Origin: Neptunomonas concharum
GTDB taxonomy: Bacteria; Pseudomonadota; Gammaproteobacteria; Pseudomonadales; Balneatricaceae
Reading direction: 5' to 3'
DNA: 64,000 bases
NCBI RefSeq assembly: GCF_008630635.1
Contig: NZ_CP043869.1
Span: forward strand, 2,355,160-2,419,159
This document shows positions 47,428 through 58,203 of the stretch, piece after piece. The notes below the pieces were generated by a model. It had not been told where the DNA came from. It saw only the letters and a program-made list of their open reading frames with translations, and made no database searches. Every line of letters begins with the position of its first letter. Within the stretch, counting starts at the first letter, position 1. The position numbers and the translations under genes were made by a program.

Positions 47428-47456
47428 AAAAATGGGTGAATAAAATGAACAAATGA

Positions 47457-48695
47457 CTAATGAGAAGCTATCCGCTGACTGTACTCACTTGCCATCATCT
47501 CCCACTGTTTAAGATGTTCTTTAAAACCTGCACGCTCAATGTACTTTAACGACAGTGCACTGGAGATTGAGCAACCCATCACGTTATCAACCGAAGGCAG
47601 CAAAGCATCGGCCACATGCACAGCAGTGAGTGGTTGGAAGTCATCCGCCGGACAACTACTTGGGAAATGATGGAATAACACGGCTTCAATGACTTTTGGT
47701 GGGAGATTCCATAACCCCAGCAGATAAGCACCGGCCTCGGCGTGGGAAACACCCAAGGTCATTTTCTCCACCACATAAAGCGGCTGATTCAGTTCAGCGG
47801 CTTTATTCAACACCTCTCGGTATTCACCCGGGTCGTTGGCCGCTAAGACGATCATACCGAAGTCGTGAAGAAGGCCTGCTAAGAATGCCTGTCCTTGAAT
47901 ATGTCGGTCTGCTTTTACACTACGACAGATATCCTGAGCAAAACGAGCGACTAACATGGAACGATTATGAATCTGAGCAAAAGAGAAACTTGTCCACTCA
48001 GCGCTTTGCGGAAACGCCTCAAACAGGTGAGAGGATAAGGTCAAATCTCGAATTAACCTCACCCCTAAAATAGTTACGGCTTCGTTCAAACGATAGATAT
48101 GACGCTCAAGGCCAAAAAAAGCGGAGTTAACTAACTGCAGCACCTTTGCTGACATCACAGGGTCGCGCTCAACAATTTTTGCAATATCCCGAGCACTCGC
48201 CTTACCAGAAACCAATGCAAGATTGAGTTCTTCATAAATATCAGGCAACGAAGGTAGCCGCTCTACGCTACCAATAAATGCTTTTATCTCGGGCTTTTTA
48301 ATCAGCCCGCCAACCTTTAAAGCCTGCTCTACAGCGATAGAGATTTGAATGTCTGAACACTCTTCAGGTAATGAGGAGTGTGACAGCTCAGAAACACGTG
48401 CCGCATGAGAGGGAGATAAACCTCCCGCAACCACAATCCGAATAGTATCCGGGCTCAGCTCAACCATTTTAGAAAGGACAGACAACGTACGGTCCGGGTT
48501 ATCAGAAATACCGACGATCAAAACATCATAGCGATAGGACTGTACTCGCTCCACCAGCGCTGTTTCGTCGTCTATTCGCTCCACAAACCAGTGATTAAGA
48601 TCGGCAACGGTATTGATAACCTCGTCCCTGATGGAAGCCGAGCGGCAAACCAGTATGCTTTTTTCATGTAGTGCGAGCTTCGCTTTGGCATCCAT
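47457..48695 (-). CDS. HDOD-domain signalling protein with degenerate receiver
   Basis: 412 aa. Residues about 10-125 look like a receiver domain lacking the phospho-acceptor Asp (YDVLIVGISDN). Residues about 140-335 are the HDOD domain: LPSLPDIYEELNLAL, IVERDPVMSAKVLQLVNSAFF, LNEAVTILGVRLIRDLTLSS, FLAGLLHDFGMIVLA. HDOD proteins act in signalling without proven hydrolase activity. Divergent from metG. Confidence 0.88.
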   Translation of the reverse strand: MDAKAKLALHEKSILVCRSASIRDEVINTVADLNHWFVERIDDETALVERVQSYRYDVLIVGISDNPDRTLSVLSKMVELSPDTIRIVVAGGLSPSHAARVSELSHSSLPEECSDIQISIAVEQALKVGGLIKKPEIKAFIGSVERLPSLPDIYEELNLALVSGKASARDIAKIVERDPVMSAKVLQLVNSAFFGLERHIYRLNEAVTILGVRLIRDLTLSSHLFEAFPQSAEWTSFSFAQIHNRSMLVARFAQDICRSVKADRHIQGQAFLAGLLHDFGMIVLAANDPGEYREVLNKAAELNQPLYVVEKMTLGVSHAEAGAYLLGLWNLPPKVIEAVLFHHFPSSCPADDFQPLTAVHVADALLPSVDNVMGCSISSALSLKYIERAGFKEHLKQWEMMASEYSQRIASH

Positions 48696-48854
48696 GACTG
48701 AGCCCCCTTAACAGAATATAAACTTCACTATAGTACAACTTTTAGTCAATCCAATGGGAACTGTCCACTAATTTTATGTGAATTATGTTCATTAACCTTG
48801 CTTAACACCGTAAACTAGACTCATTCTTACTCACTAATGCCGTTATTTGTAATC

Positions 48855-50879
48855 ATGTCAGAAAATCAGCGAAAAATTCTAGTTACGAGCGCCCTACCCT
48901 ATGCCAATGGCCCGATTCACCTCGGCCATTTAGTCGAATATATCCAAACAGATATCTGGGTCAGGTTTCAGAAACAACGCGGTCATCAATGCACCTATGT
49001 TTGCGCAGATGATGCCCACGGTACGCCTATCATGCTAAAAGCAGATCAGATGGGCATCTCGCCTCAAGTTCTGATTGACCAAGTCAGCCAAGAGCACCAG
49101 CGGGATTTTTCTGGCTTCATGGTGGGTTTTGATAACTACTACTCTACCCATTCCGAAGAAAACAAGCACTTTGCATCGTTGATCTACACACGCTTGCGCG
49201 ATAAGGGCCATATTGCCCGCAAAACGATCACACAGGCATACGACCCAGAGAAAGAGATGTTCTTACCGGATCGTTTCGTCAAAGGTGACTGCCCTAAATG
49301 TGGTGCTCAGGATCAATATGGCGACTCTTGTGAAAAATGTGGCGCAACCTATAGCCCTGTAGAGCTAAAAAATGCTTACTCAGCAGTTTCTGGCGCAAAA
49401 CCCATTGAGAAGGAGTCGGAGCACTACTTCTTTAAATTGGGTGACTTTGAGGACTTCTTGCGCAATTGGGTCGATAACCATGTGCAAGCGCAAATGATTC
49501 ATAAACTCAATGAGTGGTTTGAATCCGGCCTACAAAACTGGGACATTTCCCGCGATGCACCCTACTGGGGATTTGAAATCCCAGATGCACCGGGCAAATT
49601 CTTCTACGTATGGCTGGACGCACCTATCGGCTACATGGCCAGCTTTAAAAACTGGTGTGAAAAAAACGGTGTCGATTTCGATGAGTATTGGAATGAGTCC
49701 TCAGATACCGAGCTGTACCACTTCATTGGCAAAGATATTGCGTACTTCCATACCCTCTTCTGGCCAGCCATGCTCGAAGGCGCAGGATTCCGCAAACCCA
49801 ATGGGGTATTCTGTCACGGCTTCCTAACGGTTGATGGACAAAAAATGTCCAAGTCCCGCGGCACCTTTATTATGGCCGAAACCTACCTTAACCACCTTCG
49901 CCCCGAATATTTACGCTATTATTTTGCGGCGAAGCTTGGCTCAGGTATCGACGATATCGACCTCAACTTAGAAGACTTCCGCTTACGCGTGAACGCCGAT
50001 CTCGTTAACAAAGTGGTCAATATCGCTTCACGTTGCGCAGGCTTCATCAAAAAGTTATCTGATGGTCAGTTATCAGACACTTTAGTTAATGCTGAGCTTT
50101 ACCAAGAAGCTGTCGAAGCGGGCGACGCCATCGCCGCAGCCTATGAAAGCCGTGAATACAGCAAAGCGATGCGCGAAATTATGGCGATCGCCGATAAAGC
50201 CAACCAATTCATCGACACCGCTGAACCTTGGGTACTGGCAAAGCAAGAAGGTAAAGAGCAAGAAGTTCAGGATTGCTGCTCTATCGGTATCAACCTGTTC
50301 CGCGTGATCTGTACCTATTTGGCCCCGGTACTCCCACAAGTTGCTGAAGATGTGAAAGCCTTCCTCAACTTAGAGACATTGAATTGGGACGACATTAAGT
50401 CTCCTCTGCTTGACCACCGCATCAATAAATTTAAGCCCCTGATGCAACGTGTCGAAGAGGATAAAGTCAACGCCATGATCGAAGACAGCAAAGCAACAAT
50501 GGCTTCGACAGCGCCCGTTATCTCGACACCGCTTACAGAGGAACCAATCGCAGACACCATCAACTTTGATGAATTTGCGAAAGTGGATCTACGTGTTGTC
50601 AAAATTGCCGCAGCAGAGCATGTTAAAGGTGCCGACAAGCTACTTCAGTTAACACTGGATCTAGGAGGCGAGACCCGCAATGTCTTTGCAGGCATCAAGT
50701 CAGCTTACGCGCCAGAAGAGCTTGTCGGTAAGCATACAGTGATGGTCGCCAACCTCGCACCACGCAAAATGAAATTTGGTGTTTCCGAAGGTATGGTACT
50801 AGCAGCCGGCCCGGGTGGTGAAGATATCTGGATTCTGGAACCACATGAAGGTGCCCAGCCCGGAATGCGGATTAAATAA
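48855..50879 (+). CDS. metG: methionyl-tRNA synthetase
   Basis: 674 aa from the ATG at 48855 ([19 protein letters not shown]), matching the usual start; another ATG at 48837 is in frame and neither has a clear shine-dalgarno. Class I signatures: HLGH within [19 protein letters not shown], zinc knuckle [18 protein letters not shown], and a C-terminal tRNA-binding OB domain ([20 protein letters not shown]). Essential translation enzyme. Confidence 0.97.
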   Translation: MSENQRKILVTSALPYANGPIHLGHLVEYIQTDIWVRFQKQRGHQCTYVCADDAHGTPIMLKADQMGISPQVLIDQVSQEHQRDFSGFMVGFDNYYSTHSEENKHFASLIYTRLRDKGHIARKTITQAYDPEKEMFLPDRFVKGDCPKCGAQDQYGDSCEKCGATYSPVELKNAYSAVSGAKPIEKESEHYFFKLGDFEDFLRNWVDNHVQAQMIHKLNEWFESGLQNWDISRDAPYWGFEIPDAPGKFFYVWLDAPIGYMASFKNWCEKNGVDFDEYWNESSDTELYHFIGKDIAYFHTLFWPAMLEGAGFRKPNGVFCHGFLTVDGQKMSKSRGTFIMAETYLNHLRPEYLRYYFAAKLGSGIDDIDLNLEDFRLRVNADLVNKVVNIASRCAGFIKKLSDGQLSDTLVNAELYQEAVEAGDAIAAAYESREYSKAMREIMAIADKANQFIDTAEPWVLAKQEGKEQEVQDCCSIGINLFRVICTYLAPVLPQVAEDVKAFLNLETLNWDDIKSPLLDHRINKFKPLMQRVEEDKVNAMIEDSKATMASTAPVISTPLTEEPIADTINFDEFAKVDLRVVKIAAAEHVKGADKLLQLTLDLGGETRNVFAGIKSAYAPEELVGKHTVMVANLAPRKMKFGVSEGMVLAAGPGGEDIWILEPHEGAQPGMRIK

Positions 50880-50901
50880 CCGCGACGTTTGCAAAAATAA
50901 G

Positions 50902-50924
50902 AGGCCCCTAGTGGGCCTTTTTTC
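50902..50924 (+). terminator. rho-independent terminator after metG
   Basis: AGGCCC/GGGCCT stem with a short loop, then TTTTTT. Confidence 0.9.
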
Positions 50925-51254
50925 GTTTTAACTGCACCAGTGTCGGGCGGTGACGCACCAAACTTGTACTTGAAGTCAACTTTTACTACTCTTCTTGTAT
51001 ATCAACGAGATACTTAATAGGCAATTTCCCCTACGTAGTTTCAACATTGAAATTAACGTGCATTTTTGGAAACCTTGTTTAGTATCTTATACATGCTGAT
51101 TTGATCGTCAGCAGTGAAGAAAAAGCCGAAAATAATAAAAAACTAAAAGTAGGTATACCCTTTGCATAGTTCTCCACCGGATGTTGCTCCTCAAACGCAA
51201 CATATTACAGACCACAATAACAACAACTTCCCTGATCCCAGGAGGATTACCCTA
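50925..51254 (+). promoter_or_regulatory. 330-bp promoter region of the aap operon
   Basis: No ORF supported. Candidate promoter TTGGAA (51066-51071), 16-bp spacer, TATACA (51088-51093). A 14-bp dyad TTTCAACATTGAAA (51039-51052) lies just upstream. AGGAGG at 51240-51245 is a strong ribosome-binding site for aapJ. Confidence 0.45.
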
Positions 51255-52271
51255 ATGATGAAGAAAAGCTTAATAACTGCTGCCATTCTGTCTGTAGGAT
51301 TCGCTGGCCACGCAATGGCTGAAGGAACACTTGATGCGGTTAAAGCCCGTGGTGTTATTCAGTGCGGCGTGAGTACAGGCCTGCCTGGTTTTTCGAACCC
51401 AGATGACAAAGGCAACTGGAAAGGCTTAGATGTTGATATGTGCCGTGCGGTTGCTGCTGCAACACTTGGCGATGCCACTAAAGTTAAGTATATCCCGCTA
51501 ACGGCTAAAGAGCGTTTTACGGCGTTGCAGTCTGGCGAAATTGATATTCTGCCACGTAACACCACTTGGACTCAGACACGCGATACTCAGCTGGGTCTTA
51601 ACTTTGCTGGCGTGAACTACTACGACGGCCAGGGCTTCATGGTTTCTAAAAACCTAGGCGTTAAAAGCGCCAAAGAACTGGATGGCGCTGCGGTTTGTAT
51701 CCAGGCAGGTACAACAACGGAGTTGAACCTAGCGGATTACTTCCGTCTCAACGGTATGAGCTACTCACCTGTGGTATTTGACACTTCAGACCAGACAGTT
51801 AAAGGGTTTGAATCAGGTCGTTGTGACGTACTGACCTCTGACCAATCTCAGCTTTATGCACTACGCATCAAACTAGAGAAACCAGATGCAGCGATGGTAC
51901 TACCTGAAGTGATCTCCAAAGAGCCGCTAGGCCCTGTGGTTCGCCAAGGTGATGACCAATGGTTTAACATCGTTAAGTGGACTCACAATGCAATGCTGAA
52001 TGCCGAAGAGCTAGGCGTAACATCAGCAAACGCTGAAGAGATGAAAAAATCTCGTGATCCTAACGTTCGTCGCTTAATCGGCCTAGAAGGTCCAAAAGGT
52101 AACGGTCTAGGTCTAAATGACGATTGGGCTTACCAAGTGGTCAAACAGGTTGGTAACTATGGCGAATCTTTCGATCGTAACGTGGGTGAAGGCTCACCAT
52201 TGAAAGTATCCCGTGGTATCAATGCTCTATGGAGCAACGGTGGTCTTCAATACGCACCACCAATGCGCTAA
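51255..52271 (+). CDS. aapJ: general L-amino-acid ABC transporter, substrate-binding protein
   Basis: 338 aa from the ATG at 51255 (AGGAGG 9 nt upstream; the adjacent ATG at 51258 is equally possible). Signal peptide to AMA-E. SBP_bac_3 family of the AapJ/BztA type: GVIQCGVSTGLPGFSNPDDKG, WKGLDVDMCRAVAAATLGD, NTTWTQTRDTQLGLNF, SDQSQLYALR. Periplasmic receptor for the AapQMP transporter encoded next. A long hairpin separates it from the permease genes. Confidence 0.95.
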   Translation: MMKKSLITAAILSVGFAGHAMAEGTLDAVKARGVIQCGVSTGLPGFSNPDDKGNWKGLDVDMCRAVAAATLGDATKVKYIPLTAKERFTALQSGEIDILPRNTTWTQTRDTQLGLNFAGVNYYDGQGFMVSKNLGVKSAKELDGAAVCIQAGTTTELNLADYFRLNGMSYSPVVFDTSDQTVKGFESGRCDVLTSDQSQLYALRIKLEKPDAAMVLPEVISKEPLGPVVRQGDDQWFNIVKWTHNAMLNAEELGVTSANAEEMKKSRDPNVRRLIGLEGPKGNGLGLNDDWAYQVVKQVGNYGESFDRNVGEGSPLKVSRGINALWSNGGLQYAPPMR

Positions 52272-52280
52272 TCATAAATA

Positions 52281-52341
52281 GTGGGAGAAGCATGCTTCTC
52301 CCACATTTAAAGTGATTGTGGGAGCCTGTTCCTTAGGCTCC
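52281..52341 (+). terminator. intra-operon hairpins between aapJ and aapQ
   Basis: A perfect 24-bp palindrome (52281-52304) followed by a second stem (GGAGCCT/AGGCTCC, 52321-52341). Such structures after a binding-protein gene commonly give partial termination or 3'-end protection, so that AapJ is made in excess over the membrane parts. No long U-tract follows the first stem. Confidence 0.7.
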
Positions 52342-52367
52342 TCTGTTTTGTGCCCGTGGAGAGTTCG

Positions 52368-53564
52368 ATGTCGTCATCAAATCGATCAACCCCGGAGAAG
52401 GCCGCAAAAAAAAGCACCAGTTTCTGGAATGATCCAGATAAGCGCGCTTTGCTGTTCCAGGTTTTACTGGTACTGGGTCTTGCAGCCTTTCTCCTCATCA
52501 TTATTAACAACACGCTGAGCAACCTAGAGCAACGCGGTATAACGACAGGGTTTGATTTCCTGAGCGTTGAGGCTGGCTTTGGGATTCTTCAGTCTCTTAT
52601 TCCTTACACAGAAGCTGATAGCTATGGACGCACTTTTTTCGTCGGCTTACTGAACACATTAATAGTTTCGATTTTAGGTATTATTGCAGCCACCTTTTTA
52701 GGCTTCTTATTAGGCGTTGGCCGTTTATCACAGAACTGGTTAATCTCTCGAATCTGTACCATTTATGTCGAAATATTCCGTAACATACCTTTGTTACTAC
52801 AGATTTTCTTCTGGTATGTCGCAGTACTTAGACCCCTACCCTCACCGAAACAAAGTTTCGAGTTTATGGGGACATTTTTAAACAACCGCGGCTTATATCT
52901 ACCCGAACCTGTTGCTCAAAGCGGCTTTGGCTTGGTTATTTTCGCGATCATAATCGGTTTTGTAGGCGCTTGGCTCATGGGCCGCTGGGCTGCAAAACGC
53001 AAAGATGAAACGGGCCAGGATTTTCCAGTAATCTGGGCAGCCCTAGGCTTAATCGTAGGCTTACCGCTGGTTGTCTTTTTACTGGCAGGTGCTCCTATGA
53101 CCGTTGAGTACCCTGAGCTTAAAGGGTTCAACTTCCGGGGCGGAATTACTATTATTCCTGAGTTAATCGCCCTATGGCTGGCACTCACGATCTACACAGC
53201 GGCGTTTATTGCCGAGATAGTTCGTGGTGGCATACTTGCCGTTCCCCATGGGCAATTAGAAGCCTCTAGCGCACTAGGCTTACCACGGGGGCGCACCCTC
53301 CGGTTTATCATTATTCCTCAGGCGATGCGTGTCATTATTCCACCACTGACAAGCCAATACCTCAACCTAACAAAAAACTCCTCACTCGCAACCGCCATTG
53401 GTTACCCAGATCTGGTATCTGTATTCATGGGCACAACCCTGAACCAAACAGGCCAGGCGATTGAGATTATCTTTATGACGATGGCTGTTTACCTCACCTT
53501 GAGCATACTCACTTCGATGTTCATGAACTGGTATAACAAGCGCAGCGCGATGATTGAGAGATAG
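52368..53564 (+). CDS. aapQ: general L-amino-acid ABC transporter, permease AapQ
   Basis: 398 aa from ATG at 52368 (GGAGAG upstream), preferred to the GTG at 52350. HisM-type permease of the polar amino-acid family, with several TM helices, a split transmembrane domain and an extra periplasmic insertion typical of AapQ/BztB. EAA-loop EIVRGGILAVPHGQLEASSALG contacts the ATPase. Cotranscribed with aapM and aapP. Confidence 0.94.
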   Translation: MSSSNRSTPEKAAKKSTSFWNDPDKRALLFQVLLVLGLAAFLLIIINNTLSNLEQRGITTGFDFLSVEAGFGILQSLIPYTEADSYGRTFFVGLLNTLIVSILGIIAATFLGFLLGVGRLSQNWLISRICTIYVEIFRNIPLLLQIFFWYVAVLRPLPSPKQSFEFMGTFLNNRGLYLPEPVAQSGFGLVIFAIIIGFVGAWLMGRWAAKRKDETGQDFPVIWAALGLIVGLPLVVFLLAGAPMTVEYPELKGFNFRGGITIIPELIALWLALTIYTAAFIAEIVRGGILAVPHGQLEASSALGLPRGRTLRFIIIPQAMRVIIPPLTSQYLNLTKNSSLATAIGYPDLVSVFMGTTLNQTGQAIEIIFMTMAVYLTLSILTSMFMNWYNKRSAMIER

Positions 53565-53573
53565 GGAGTAGAT

Positions 53574-54671
53574 ATGAAATACGAATTACAACCTACTCTT
53601 CCACCACCAGCGAACACAACCGGTGTGCTGGGCTGGATGAAGCGCAACCTGTTTAATGGGCCGATCAACTCAGCCGCTACGATTGTATTGGGTTACTTTT
53701 TGCTCATGACCTTAGGGCCTGCCCTAAAGTGGATGTTTATAGACGCTGACTGGTTCGGAGACTCCAAAGCAGCCTGCACATCGGGTGGTGCTTGCTGGGT
53801 ATTTATAACCCATCGCTTTGATCAGTTTATGTATGGCTTCTACCCAGAAGAGGGCTACTGGCGTATTAATGCGGCTTTTATCATCTTTGCGGCCTGTATC
53901 GCTTGGCTGGTTATTGAAAAGACACCTTATAAAGGCTACGTCGCCGCATTTACGCTGTTGATCTACCCATTCATTGCTTTCTTCCTGATTTATGGTGGTA
54001 GCTTTGGATTAGAGGTTATCGAAACCCATAAATGGGGCGGCTTAAGCCTGACGCTGGTGCTAGCCGTTATCGGTATCGTAGCGGCCATGCCTCTGGGTAT
54101 CGTGCTCGCACTGGGACGACGCTCTAACATGCCGATTATTCGTTCGTTCTCGGTCATCTATATCGAGTTTTGGCGAGGCGTACCGCTGATTACCGTACTC
54201 TTTATGGCATCGGTAATGCTGCCACTGTTCGTAACCGAAGAGATCACATTAGATAAACTGGTTCGTGCCCTTATCGGTATCACACTCTTCCAGTCCGCCT
54301 ATATTGCCGAGGTTGTCCGCGGGGGCTTGCAAGCCATCCCTAAAGGCCAATATGAAGCAGCAGACGCACTGGGGTTGGGCTACTGGAAATCGATGATATT
54401 TATTATCCTTCCCCAAGCCTTAAAACTGATGATTCCCGGTATCGTTAATACCTTTATCGCCCTGTTCAAAGATACCAGTCTGGTATTGATCATCGGCCTG
54501 TTTGATCTACTGGCTATTGTTCAATCCGCTAACAGCGACCCTGAATGGCTTGGCTTTGCGACCGAAGGCTATATTTTCGTTGGCTTTGTATTCTGGATCT
54601 TCTGTTTTGGCATGTCCCGCTACAGCATGGGACTGGAAAGACGTTTACAGACTGGCCATAACACGCGCTAA
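53574..54671 (+). CDS. aapM: general L-amino-acid ABC transporter, permease AapM
   Basis: 365 aa, 9 bp after aapQ. Second permease of the heterodimer: several TM helices, a Cys-containing loop ([12 protein letters not shown]) and the EAA motif [22 protein letters not shown]. Length and N-terminal extension match AapM/BztC. Confidence 0.94.
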   Translation: MKYELQPTLPPPANTTGVLGWMKRNLFNGPINSAATIVLGYFLLMTLGPALKWMFIDADWFGDSKAACTSGGACWVFITHRFDQFMYGFYPEEGYWRINAAFIIFAACIAWLVIEKTPYKGYVAAFTLLIYPFIAFFLIYGGSFGLEVIETHKWGGLSLTLVLAVIGIVAAMPLGIVLALGRRSNMPIIRSFSVIYIEFWRGVPLITVLFMASVMLPLFVTEEITLDKLVRALIGITLFQSAYIAEVVRGGLQAIPKGQYEAADALGLGYWKSMIFIILPQALKLMIPGIVNTFIALFKDTSLVLIIGLFDLLAIVQSANSDPEWLGFATEGYIFVGFVFWIFCFGMSRYSMGLERRLQTGHNTR

Positions 54672-54694
54672 GACGACGTGGAGAACCTATTATT

Positions 54695-55465
54695 ATGAGC
54701 ACACAAGAAGCACAGAAAAACTCTGAAAAGTTGATGATCGAGTTAAAAGATGTCAACAAGTGGTATGGCGAATTCCACGTACTAAAAAACATTAACCTTG
54801 AGGTGCAACGGGGTGAGCGTATCGTTATTTGCGGGCCTTCAGGCTCTGGCAAATCGACAATGATTCGTTGCATTAACCGATTAGAAGAGCACCAAAAAGG
54901 TGACATTATCGTTAATGGTGTCGAGCTAACCAACGACCTTAAAAACATCGAAACGATCCGTAAAGATGTCGGTATGGTGTTCCAGCACTTTAACCTTTTC
55001 CCTCACCTGACCGTGTTGGAAAACTGCTGCTTAGCACCTATCTGGGTGAAAAAAGTCCCTAGAGCTGAAGCCGAAGCAACCGCCATGAAATACCTTGAGC
55101 GCGTTAAAATTCCGGATCAAGCCCTGAAATACCCAGGCCAGCTATCGGGTGGACAGCAACAGCGTGTGGCTATTGCCCGCTCCCTGTGTATGAACCCCGA
55201 TGTGATGCTGTTTGACGAACCGACCTCTGCACTCGACCCCGAGATGATCAAAGAGGTACTGGACGTTATGATCGAGCTAGCCGATGAAGGCGGCATGACC
55301 ATGTTGTGTGTAACGCACGAGATGGGCTTTGCTAAAACCGTTGCTGACCGCGTTATCTTTATGGATGCCGGCCAAATTATTGAAGAGAACGAGCCTCACG
55401 AGTTCTTCAACAATCCGCAGCACGAACGTACCCAACTATTCCTGAGCCAAATTCTTCAGCATTGA
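54695..55465 (+). CDS. aapP: general L-amino-acid ABC transporter, ATPase AapP
   Basis: 256 aa. ABC ATPase of the polar amino-acid group: Walker [11 protein letters not shown]-loop [13 protein letters not shown], signature LSGGQQQR, Walker [15 protein letters not shown] and H-loop [15 protein letters not shown]. Ends the aap operon. Confidence 0.96.
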   Translation: MSTQEAQKNSEKLMIELKDVNKWYGEFHVLKNINLEVQRGERIVICGPSGSGKSTMIRCINRLEEHQKGDIIVNGVELTNDLKNIETIRKDVGMVFQHFNLFPHLTVLENCCLAPIWVKKVPRAEAEATAMKYLERVKIPDQALKYPGQLSGGQQQRVAIARSLCMNPDVMLFDEPTSALDPEMIKEVLDVMIELADEGGMTMLCVTHEMGFAKTVADRVIFMDAGQIIEENEPHEFFNNPQHERTQLFLSQILQH

Positions 55466-55482
55466 TCGGGAAGTGCAAGCTT

Positions 55483-55507
55483 AAGCGGCCTTTTGGCCGC
55501 TTTTTTT
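55483..55507 (+). terminator. rho-independent terminator of the aap operon
   Basis: AAGCGGCC/GGCCGCTT stem with a TTTT loop and T-run. Confidence 0.92.
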
Positions 55508-55581
55508 ATACCAGCCGTGAACTATTCAATCATTCATGTTAAAAAGCTTTCCCTAAACGTAACCAAGAAAAAAGGACAGCT

Positions 55582-55932
55582 ATGACACCCGAAGCTTTTT
55601 GCGAACAGCTCAACACCCCCGCTCAAGTCGACTTTGAAGACAGCATCGCCGTTATTAGCGAGCATTTCGACTACACCCCAACCGCCTTCACCAATGGACT
55701 AAGCGATAGCAAAGCGATCAATGGGGCAGGACAAAATGAAGGATCATGCAAGATCTTTGCGTTTGCCAAACTCATGGAACTGAACGAGCAACAAACCCTG
55801 CATTGCTTCGGGCGCTTTTATCAAGACGTACTCAATACGCCAGAGGGAAATGACCACGCCAATATTCGCAACTTTATGCAAGATGGCTGGACAGGTATTA
55901 CTTTTGAAGGTCAGGCACTTACCCGCAAGTAA
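55582..55932 (+). CDS. HopJ-family protein
   Basis: 116 aa. Matches the HopJ domain, named after a putative type III effector but widespread in bacteria with no secretion system: FEDSIAVISEHFDYTPTAF, NEGSCKIFAFAKL, CFGRFYQDVLNTPEGNDH, NIRNFMQDGWTGITFEG. No signal peptide; effector function is unlikely here because no type III genes are seen. Strong ribosome-binding site (AAAGGA). Confidence 0.88.
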   Translation: MTPEAFCEQLNTPAQVDFEDSIAVISEHFDYTPTAFTNGLSDSKAINGAGQNEGSCKIFAFAKLMELNEQQTLHCFGRFYQDVLNTPEGNDHANIRNFMQDGWTGITFEGQALTRK

Positions 55933-55959
55933 GCGCCCTTTAAACCAACGACCGGCGGC

Positions 55960-57519
55960 TTACGCCAGCTGGTCGTCTGCTACTTTGTATTTTGGATCTT
56001 CGATCAGATTGACCTCAACCAAACTACCCGCTTTTTGAAGTAAAGACACACACTCAGGGCTAAGGTGGCGCAGATGCAACGTCTTACCTGCTGCTAGATA
56101 GCGCTCAGCCACCGCATCTATCGCCTCAATACCCGAATGATCCATCACACGAGAATCTTTAAAATCGATGATCACATCATCCGGATCACTCTTAGGTTGA
56201 AAGTTATCACGGAAGCTCTGCGCAGACGCAAAAAACAGCGGCCCATGGGATAAGTAAACCTTGGTGTTGCCTTCATTCTCGGTCCAGGTTTCAAACTCCA
56301 CATGCTTAGCATGTTTCCATGCAAACATCAGCGCCGACATAATCACACCCACGACCACCGCAATCGCCAAGTCGGTCATTACCGTGACCACCGTCACCGT
56401 CAGTACAACCAACAGATCTGCTTTTGGCACCTTGCCCCACAAACGCAGGCTCGCCCACTCAAAGGTCGCAATCACCACAATAAACATCACGCCCACCAGC
56501 GCAGCAACCGGAATAATTTCGATCAAGCTGGCGCCAATCAAAATAAACGCCAACAAAAATAGCGCCGCAGAGATACCCGATGCACGACCACGGCCACCCG
56601 AGTTAATATTAATCATGCTCTGGCCGATCATGGCACAACCGCCCATACCTCCAAAGAAACCTGTCACGACATTGGCAACACCCTGCCCTACACACTCTTT
56701 ATTACCGCGCCCGCGGGTTTCTGTAACCTCATCAATCAAGGTCAACGTCAGCAACGACTCAATCAAACCAATTGCCGCTAAAATCACCGCATACGGAAAG
56801 ATGATATAAAGCGTCTCTAAGGTAAACGGCACCATCGGAATCGCAAAATCAGGCAAACCACCCGCAATTGTCGCAGCAGGGTTACCGGTCATATTCGCCA
56901 ACACATCCTGCACCGTACGGGTATCCAGATCTAAGCCGATCACCAATAAAGTCACGGTCAGAATCGCCGCCAATGATGAGGGAATCACACGGGTAAACTT
57001 AGGCAAAAAGTGAATAATCGCCATCGTTAATGCCACCAAAGCGAGCATCATGCCCATATCACTACCCTGCAGCCACTGTAATTGGCCGCTATCATCCGTG
57101 AATTTAAACTGCTTTAACTGCGCCAAAAAGATAACGATAGCCAAACCATTCACAAATCCCAACATCACAGGATGGGGTACCAAGCGAATAAACTTACCTA
57201 AACGAAACACCCCCGCAAGGATCTGCAAAATACCCATCAGCACCACCGTAGCAAACAGATACTGCACACCATGCTGCGCCACTAAACTGACCATCACCAC
57301 CGCCAGCGCACCCGTAGCACCCGAGATCATACCCGGACGACCACCAATCGCCGCCGTAATTAAGCCCACCATAAAGGCCGCATACAAGCCAACCAGCGGC
57401 TCTACACCAGCGACAAAAGCAAAGGCGACCGCCTCCGGCACGAGGGCCAGCGCCACTGTCAAACCCGACAGCAGGTCATTTTTCATACTTTGAGTTTTAG
57501 AAACGAGCAGTTGAAACAT
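55960..57519 (-). CDS. SulP-family anion transporter with STAS domain
   Basis: 519 aa. Membrane part of about 390 residues ([58 protein letters not shown]) followed by a C-terminal STAS domain (about 405-505, [20 protein letters not shown]). This short SulP type includes bicarbonate and sulfate carriers; the substrate cannot be told. Single-gene unit. Confidence 0.92.
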   Translation of the reverse strand: MFQLLVSKTQSMKNDLLSGLTVALALVPEAVAFAFVAGVEPLVGLYAAFMVGLITAAIGGRPGMISGATGALAVVMVSLVAQHGVQYLFATVVLMGILQILAGVFRLGKFIRLVPHPVMLGFVNGLAIVIFLAQLKQFKFTDDSGQLQWLQGSDMGMMLALVALTMAIIHFLPKFTRVIPSSLAAILTVTLLVIGLDLDTRTVQDVLANMTGNPAATIAGGLPDFAIPMVPFTLETLYIIFPYAVILAAIGLIESLLTLTLIDEVTETRGRGNKECVGQGVANVVTGFFGGMGGCAMIGQSMININSGGRGRASGISAALFLLAFILIGASLIEIIPVAALVGVMFIVVIATFEWASLRLWGKVPKADLLVVLTVTVVTVMTDLAIAVVVGVIMSALMFAWKHAKHVEFETWTENEGNTKVYLSHGPLFFASAQSFRDNFQPKSDPDDVIIDFKDSRVMDHSGIEAIDAVAERYLAAGKTLHLRHLSPECVSLLQKAGSLVEVNLIEDPKYKVADDQLA

Positions 57520-57642
57520 TCATCACTCCGAAATGGGATGTGTGTTAAACAGTTTGAACGGGGTTAAAAAAGTGCCGGATTTTAACAGAAATCACCCCAT
57601 GCTGACACACCAGCGTGACAATTCAATAAAACCCATCAACCC

Positions 57643-58203
57643 TTATGAAGAAGAGATCTGGCGTTGCGCCAGCAAATTTTTGCGTAACTCGGCGACCCCA
57701 TATTGTGCAAGGTCTTGTGCCAATTGGCGAAGTGCATCACTGATATGCGCATGATAAAACGATTGTAAACTCGCTAAGTTTTGCCACGCAGGCGGCATAT
57801 CATCCAACCGAGATACCATCCCTCCCGCTGGGTCTTCCGCCATATATTTAACGACCCCAAAACCAGCTAACAGAATCCGGCTCAAACACATGGGGCAAGG
57901 CTCCAAAGAGACCACCAGCTTCAGATCATCGGGGTTCAACTGGCCGGCCAGTTCAGACTCAAAACGATCTATCAATCGCATCTCTGCATGGCCCGACGAA
58001 CAATAACCCCCTGAGAACACCTGATTCTGCGCCTCGATCAAAGTATTTCCCGCAGCATCCAGCAACACCGCACCGACGCCATAATCCCCCGTTCGCAAAG
58101 CTGCAAGCGCCAACTCACAACAACGTAAACCACACGCCTCATCCCTAAAATCCGGATGGATCACATACCCCGCGACACGGGCGGCTAAATCAGTCAATGT
58201 CAT
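57643..58203 (-). CDS. cytidine/deoxycytidylate-deaminase-like zinc enzyme
   Basis: 186 aa. Zinc and catalytic residues in GHAEMRLI (His, Glu) and EPCPMCL (two Cys), as in the guanine/tRNA-adenosine/cytosine deaminase superfamily. Preceding loop GDYGVGAVLLDAAGNTLIEAQN is typical. Substrate unclear. Starts inside the dinB end (14-bp overlap), so it is coupled to the SOS polymerase. Confidence 0.85.
   Translation of the reverse strand: MTLTDLAARVAGYVIHPDFRDEACGLRCCELALAALRTGDYGVGAVLLDAAGNTLIEAQNQVFSGGYCSSGHAEMRLIDRFESELAGQLNPDDLKLVVSLEPCPMCLSRILLAGFGVVKYMAEDPAGGMVSRLDDMPPAWQNLASLQSFYHAHISDALRQLAQDLAQYGVAELRKNLLAQRQISSS

Noticed and set aside
55582-55932. HopJ-like protein as a type III effector
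   Set aside because: No secretion genes, chaperone or secretion signal in the window; the family is common in free-living bacteria.
56261-56809. 182-aa plus-strand ORF inside the SulP gene
   Set aside because: Low-complexity Thr/Ile/Ala translation antisense to a clear transporter; a shadow frame.
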